From Lentzea atacamensis (GTDB taxonomy: Bacteria > Actinomycetota > Actinomycetes > Mycobacteriales > Pseudonocardiaceae), in NCBI RefSeq assembly GCF_003269295.1, contig NZ_QLTT01000001.1:639635-703634 (forward strand): a stretch of DNA of 64,000 nt, read 5' to 3'. The notes under the pieces are model-generated. The model saw only the letters and a program-made list of their open reading frames with translations. It was not told where the DNA came from and did no database searches. Of this stretch, positions 60,515 to 64,000 are shown piece by piece. Each line of letters begins with the position of its first letter. Positions within the stretch are counted from its first letter, which is position 1. Made by a program: the position numbers and the translations under genes.

Positions 60515-63420
60515 ACGGGCGGCGTGCGGAGGAGCAGCTGGGGTGGCAGCCGATCCCCGACGTGCCTCGCCGCTTCCAGCGTCTGCTCGCGAAAGCCGGA
60601 AGTCACCTCGACCGCTGTGTGGTGGAGGGAGACCTGTCGCACCAGATCCTGGTGGCCGAGACGCTCGACCGAGTGGTGGCGGACAGGAAGTTCGCCGCGA
60701 GTCCCGTCGCGTTCCGGGTCGCGGTGCTGAACCGCGCCGGAATCGCGCACAACTGGTGCGGCATCAACGAGTCCAGCATCCCGGACCTGGAGGCGGCGGC
60801 GAGGTTGTTCGCCGCGGGCCTGCACCTGGTGCCGGCCGGGAGCCTCGAGCAGGTCCGGCTGGACTGCAACCTCGCCGGCACGCTTCGTCACCTTCACGAC
60901 TGGACCGGTGACCGGACCAGGCTCGACGACGGCATCAGGCATGCTCGACGTGCCGCTGCGCACGTCGAGGAGGGGACCCCGCTGGCAGCTTTGTGCGACA
61001 GCGCGCTCGCTCTCCTGTTGCGGAGGAAGTTCCTGCTCGGCGACCTGGACGTGCTGGACGAGGCGATTCGCCACGCGGAGCGCGCCGCGTCCGTGCCCAG
61101 CCTCGTAGAACTCCGGGACACCCTCGCCGACCTGCTGTCCGACCGGTACGAGGCGCGTGGCGGTCTCGACGACCTCAGCCGCGCGATCGAGTTCTACCGG
61201 CAGATCCTCGCGGGCGGCAGGCCGACTGCCCCCGCGTCACCGACGGGGCTGCCCGCCCGGCTCGGAAACCTTCTGCGCGACCGGTATCTCCGCACCCGTG
61301 ACCCCTCCGACATCGAAGAAGCTGTTCGGCTGCTGACTGAAACAGTCAACGCGAACCGGCCCTTCGGGGCGACGTTGAGCAACCTCGGCAGCGCCCTGCT
61401 GACCCGCTACCACGCCAACGGTGACATGGCCGATCTGTGGTCCGCGGTCGACCTGCAGACGAGGGCACTCGCCGCAACTGCGGACATGGAGCCTGACGCG
61501 AACATGGCCGGCAGCCACAACAATCTCGCCAACGCGCTCACGGAAGCCGCCCGTGCCAACTCCGATCCGGCACTCGGCGAGCAGGCGATCGAGCACTACC
61601 GGACGGCGCTCCGTCTCACTCCCGAAGGTGACGTCGGCCGATCGTCGCGGGAGTACAACCTCGGCCGCGCCCTGCAGGCGCAGAGCAAACTCACCAACGA
61701 CGACACGCTGGTCGACAGTGCGGTGGCCGCCTACCGGCAGGCCGTTCACCACGGCTTCAGCGCCTCACTGGAGTGGGCGCTGTCCGCCGCACGCCTGTGG
61801 GGCGACTGGGCGGCCGAACGCGGCGCCTGGCCGGAAGCGGCCGAGGCGTACGGCTACGCGCTCGAGGCCACCCAGCGGCTGTTCCGCACGCAGTTGCTGC
61901 GCGAGGACAAGGAAACCTGGCTGGCCGACTCGCAGGGCCTGCCCGCCGAGGCCGCCTACGCCATGTTCCGAGCCGGCCGCTCCGAGGACGCGGTCGTCGC
62001 CCTCGAAGCCGGACGCGGCCAGCAGCTGGCGGAAGCACTCGAACGCGACCGCGCCGAGCTCGACCACCTGGCCGGCACGGAACACGCCGAGCTGGCCGGC
62101 CGGTACCGCGTCGCGGCCGCGGCGTTGGACAGCGCGACGCGGAAGGGAGCCGGACCAGCCGAACTGCACGGTCATCGAGACGCTCTCGATCAGGCGATCA
62201 ACGCCATCCGGGGGATCGACGGCTACGAACGCTTCCTCCTCGCCCCCACGATCTCCGACGTCCACCGCGCCGTCCCACCCGGCTCCGTGATCGTCTACCT
62301 CGCCGCGGCACAACCGGCAGGACTCGCGTTGACGGTGCACCCGGACGACCAGATCCGAGGCGTGGAGCTGCCCTCGGCAACCGCCGCCGCCGTGGGAAAC
62401 CGGGCCCGCGCGCTGCTCGACGCACGCCACTCGGCGTCCACGGGACCCGGACGCTGGCAAGGCACGCTGGACGCGGTGACCCGCTGGGCCTGGCAGGCGA
62501 TCACGGCACCGGCACTCACGACCACCGGAGGCGCCGACCGGATCATCGTCGTGCCTTCCGGCATGCTCGCCATGCTCCCCGTGCACGCGGCCTGGAAGCC
62601 GGACCACGACACGTCGAGCACCCGCCGCTACCTCCTCGACGACATCACGGTCACCTACGCCCCGAACGCCCGCAGTCTCGAGATCACCGGCCGCATCGCG
62701 GCACGAACCCCCGCCGAGCGACTCGCCGTGGTCGTCGATCCCCGGCCCACGTCCCGCCAGCCGATCGGCTACGCCCGCGCCGAGGCCGCCTGGGTCACGC
62801 ACTGGTTCCCGCGCACGACCTCCCTCGAAGGCGAGCAGGCCGACCACGCGAACGTGGCCGCCGCCGCGGTGGATGCCGAGGTCCTCCACTTCATCACGCA
62901 CGGCCACGCCAACCCGGACAGTCCCCTCGACAGCGCCCTGATCCTGGCTGGCGACCACGAGCTCACGCTCCGCGAGATCCTCGAGCTACGACCCGAAACC
63001 CCCGGCCGCGGTCACGAAGCACGTCTGGCGGTGCTGTCCGCGTGTGACACCGACCGTCCCGGCACGACCCTGCCCGACGAGGTCGTCAGCCTTCCCAGCG
63101 GTCTGATCCAGGCCGGGTTCGCCGGCGTCGTCGCCACCCAATGGGCGATCCGCAGCGAGGCCGTCAGCCTCCTCATGGCCCGCTTCTACCAGCTCTGGAA
63201 GGACGAGCGGTGCCCGCCGGCGGCAGCGCTGCGCGCGTCCCAGAAGTGGCTGAGGGACACCACCAACGCGCAGAAGATCCAGGCCCTCAGCGGCGTGGCT
63301 GCCCGATCCTCCGATCACGACCTGCTCAGCCTCGTCCGCAACCTGCAACTGCGCGACCCGGACGCGCGCCCCTACCTCCACCCGTCGGACTGGGCCGGCT
63401 TGAGCTACCACGGCTCCTGA
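60511..63420 (+). CDS. TPR-CHAT domain protein (caspase-like protease)
   Basis: 969 residues from GTG 60511. About residues 40-560 are tetratricopeptide-like helical repeats (AARLFAAGL, AIRHAERAA, AIEFYRQIL, AIEHYRTALRL). The C-terminal CHAT domain (about 690-960) has the His-Cys dyad: His797/His799 in HFITHGHAN and Cys845 in AVLSACDTD, followed by SLPSGLIQAGFAGVVATQWA. CHAT proteases are caspase relatives that act in bacterial cell death and phage defence; several cleave a partner that makes pores or activates an effector. Coupled to a membrane protein and zinc ribbon. Confidence 0.88.
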   Translation: MNGRRAEEQLGWQPIPDVPRRFQRLLAKAGSHLDRCVVEGDLSHQILVAETLDRVVADRKFAASPVAFRVAVLNRAGIAHNWCGINESSIPDLEAAARLFAAGLHLVPAGSLEQVRLDCNLAGTLRHLHDWTGDRTRLDDGIRHARRAAAHVEEGTPLAALCDSALALLLRRKFLLGDLDVLDEAIRHAERAASVPSLVELRDTLADLLSDRYEARGGLDDLSRAIEFYRQILAGGRPTAPASPTGLPARLGNLLRDRYLRTRDPSDIEEAVRLLTETVNANRPFGATLSNLGSALLTRYHANGDMADLWSAVDLQTRALAATADMEPDANMAGSHNNLANALTEAARANSDPALGEQAIEHYRTALRLTPEGDVGRSSREYNLGRALQAQSKLTNDDTLVDSAVAAYRQAVHHGFSASLEWALSAARLWGDWAAERGAWPEAAEAYGYALEATQRLFRTQLLREDKETWLADSQGLPAEAAYAMFRAGRSEDAVVALEAGRGQQLAEALERDRAELDHLAGTEHAELAGRYRVAAAALDSATRKGAGPAELHGHRDALDQAINAIRGIDGYERFLLAPTISDVHRAVPPGSVIVYLAAAQPAGLALTVHPDDQIRGVELPSATAAAVGNRARALLDARHSASTGPGRWQGTLDAVTRWAWQAITAPALTTTGGADRIIVVPSGMLAMLPVHAAWKPDHDTSSTRRYLLDDITVTYAPNARSLEITGRIAARTPAERLAVVVDPRPTSRQPIGYARAEAAWVTHWFPRTTSLEGEQADHANVAAAAVDAEVLHFITHGHANPDSPLDSALILAGDHELTLREILELRPETPGRGHEARLAVLSACDTDRPGTTLPDEVVSLPSGLIQAGFAGVVATQWAIRSEAVSLLMARFYQLWKDERCPPAAALRASQKWLRDTTNAQKIQALSGVAARSSDHDLLSLVRNLQLRDPDARPYLHPSDWAGLSYHGS

Positions 63421-63436
63421 CGAAGCGCGGACCAAC

Positions 63437-63811
63437 CTAGGTGGCGAGTGCCTGCTTGAACTCGGGACACTCGACCAACGGCTCATGCGGGCAGGCCGAG
63501 GCGTGCTGCAGGCTGTGCCGCATGCGTTGCAGCCGGGCGATGTCCTCGTCCAGCTCCGCGACCTTCTCGGCCATCCTGGCTCGCACGGCGGCGTCGGCGG
63601 GAGTCGCGCCCAGGAACCGGCGGATCTCCGCGATCGAGAACCCCGCCCGGCGCGCGCAGTTGATCAGCTCCAGCCGGTGCAGCACCTCTGGCTCGTAGGT
63701 GCGGCGCAGGCCGTTGCGGCCGCTCGAGGCGAGCAGCCCCTTCTTCTCGTAGAACCGCAGAGCCGACGGGGCGAGCCCCGTCTTCTCGGCGACCTCGGCG
63801 ATGTCCAACAC
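63437..63811 (-). CDS. MerR-family regulator
   Basis: 124 residues from GTG 63811. The N-terminal HTH is IAEVAEKTGLAPSALRFYEK (about 4-23), then the MerR recognition segment NGLRRTYEPEVLHRLELINC, and a coiled-coil dimerisation helix. The C-terminus has SACPHEPLVECPEF with two Cys; it is not the four-Cys iron-sulfur cluster of SoxR. The inducer is unknown. It is convergent with the CHAT gene. Confidence 0.88.
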   Translation of the reverse strand: MLDIAEVAEKTGLAPSALRFYEKKGLLASSGRNGLRRTYEPEVLHRLELINCARRAGFSIAEIRRFLGATPADAAVRARMAEKVAELDEDIARLQRMRHSLQHASACPHEPLVECPEFKQALAT

Positions 63812-63853
63812 CCGTTCGAGGCTAATCGCGATCTTGCCATTCTTCGAACAGCT

Positions 63854-64000
63854 CAAGAAGGGGTGGCTGGAGCTGGGGAACGGCCACCTCGCCGCATGAC
63901 CGGTTCCTCCACGTAACGCCAGCTGAGCGCCGCCGCCACGATCGTGAGCACCGCCGCGATCGGCCCGGCGGCGCCGCCCAGCTCCGGTCGCAGCCACAGG
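63854..64000 (-). CDS. C-terminus of acyltransferase-3 family membrane protein (partial)
   Basis: The minus-strand frame is open from the window edge to TGA at 63856-63854. It reads GGAAGPIAAVLTIVAAALSW then RYVEEPVMRRGG and a polar tail. The final helix followed by SWRYVEEPV is typical of the end of OafA/YrhL-type acyltransferases, which O-acylate sugars or lipids. Most of the gene lies beyond the window. Confidence 0.6.

Overview
This window is high-GC DNA with GTG and ATG starts, very frequent four-base ATGA/GTGA stop-start overlaps, actinobacterial families (DUF3618, holin-like DUF1469, DUF6292-like, DUF6223-like, ROK and NarL-type regulators) and several promoter-like sites of the actinobacterial stress-sigma form GTTT-N14-17-GGGTA. 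It is an actinomycete chromosome. The family mix fits Pseudonocardiaceae (Lentzea or Saccharothrix type), but the genus cannot be fixed from sequence alone. No rRNA, tRNA, CRISPR array or intact insertion sequence was seen.

Layout. 1-3500: a minus-strand block of small membrane and stress proteins (metallo-beta-lactamase fold, DUF3618, holin-like, coiled-coil membrane protein, DUF6292-like). 3500-12250: a secreted M14 carboxypeptidase, a LuxR remnant, a TDT-family transporter with divergent LysR regulator, an HNH protein, two lipoproteins, a MATE exporter and a selO-trmO-like pair. 12290-17850: tal-tkt, divergent ctaD and an NmrA-like reductase. 18093-19668: hemerythrin and other stress proteins. 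19855-22426: a translationally coupled P450-SDR-flavin reductase operon.

22336-38493 is the most striking part. It holds a complete-looking set for an ADP-heptose-like sugar nucleotide (GmhA, HldE and GmhB homologues), two GT9 heptosyltransferase-like genes, two GT4 and one GT2 glycosyltransferases, UDP-glucose dehydrogenase, UDP-xylose synthase-like epimerase and an O-carbamoyltransferase. This lies in a Gram-positive lineage with no LPS. The genes form two tightly overlapping minus-strand operons with stress-sigma-like promoters, which suggests a stress-induced, carbamoylated heptose/uronate/xylose glycan or glycoside. A GH92 mannosidase with a LacI-type palindrome over its start codon follows.

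41576-52510: a secreted M28-like protein, an EF-G paralogue preceded by a 32-codon leader ORF, an SGNH hydrolase, a textbook xylA-xylB-ROK regulator operon with visible promoter and operator, and a two-component system. 52511-54828 is a decayed locus (frameshifted patatin, LuxR C-terminal remnant) followed by a non-coding block of degenerate direct repeats and four related hairpins, downstream of a divergent NAD-dependent DNA ligase. 57016-64000: a PLP ammonia-lyase, a truncated M20 peptidase cut at a 24-bp direct repeat that also flanks a small immunity-like gene, then a three-gene zinc-ribbon/membrane/TPR-CHAT protease module, a MerR regulator and the end of an acyltransferase.

A cross-cutting signal is that at least nine genes have GGGTA(G/C/A) placed 8-10 nt before the start codon, as expected for leaderless transcripts from a SigB/SigF-type sigma factor. 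They include stress proteins, the aldehyde dehydrogenase and the carbamoyltransferase.
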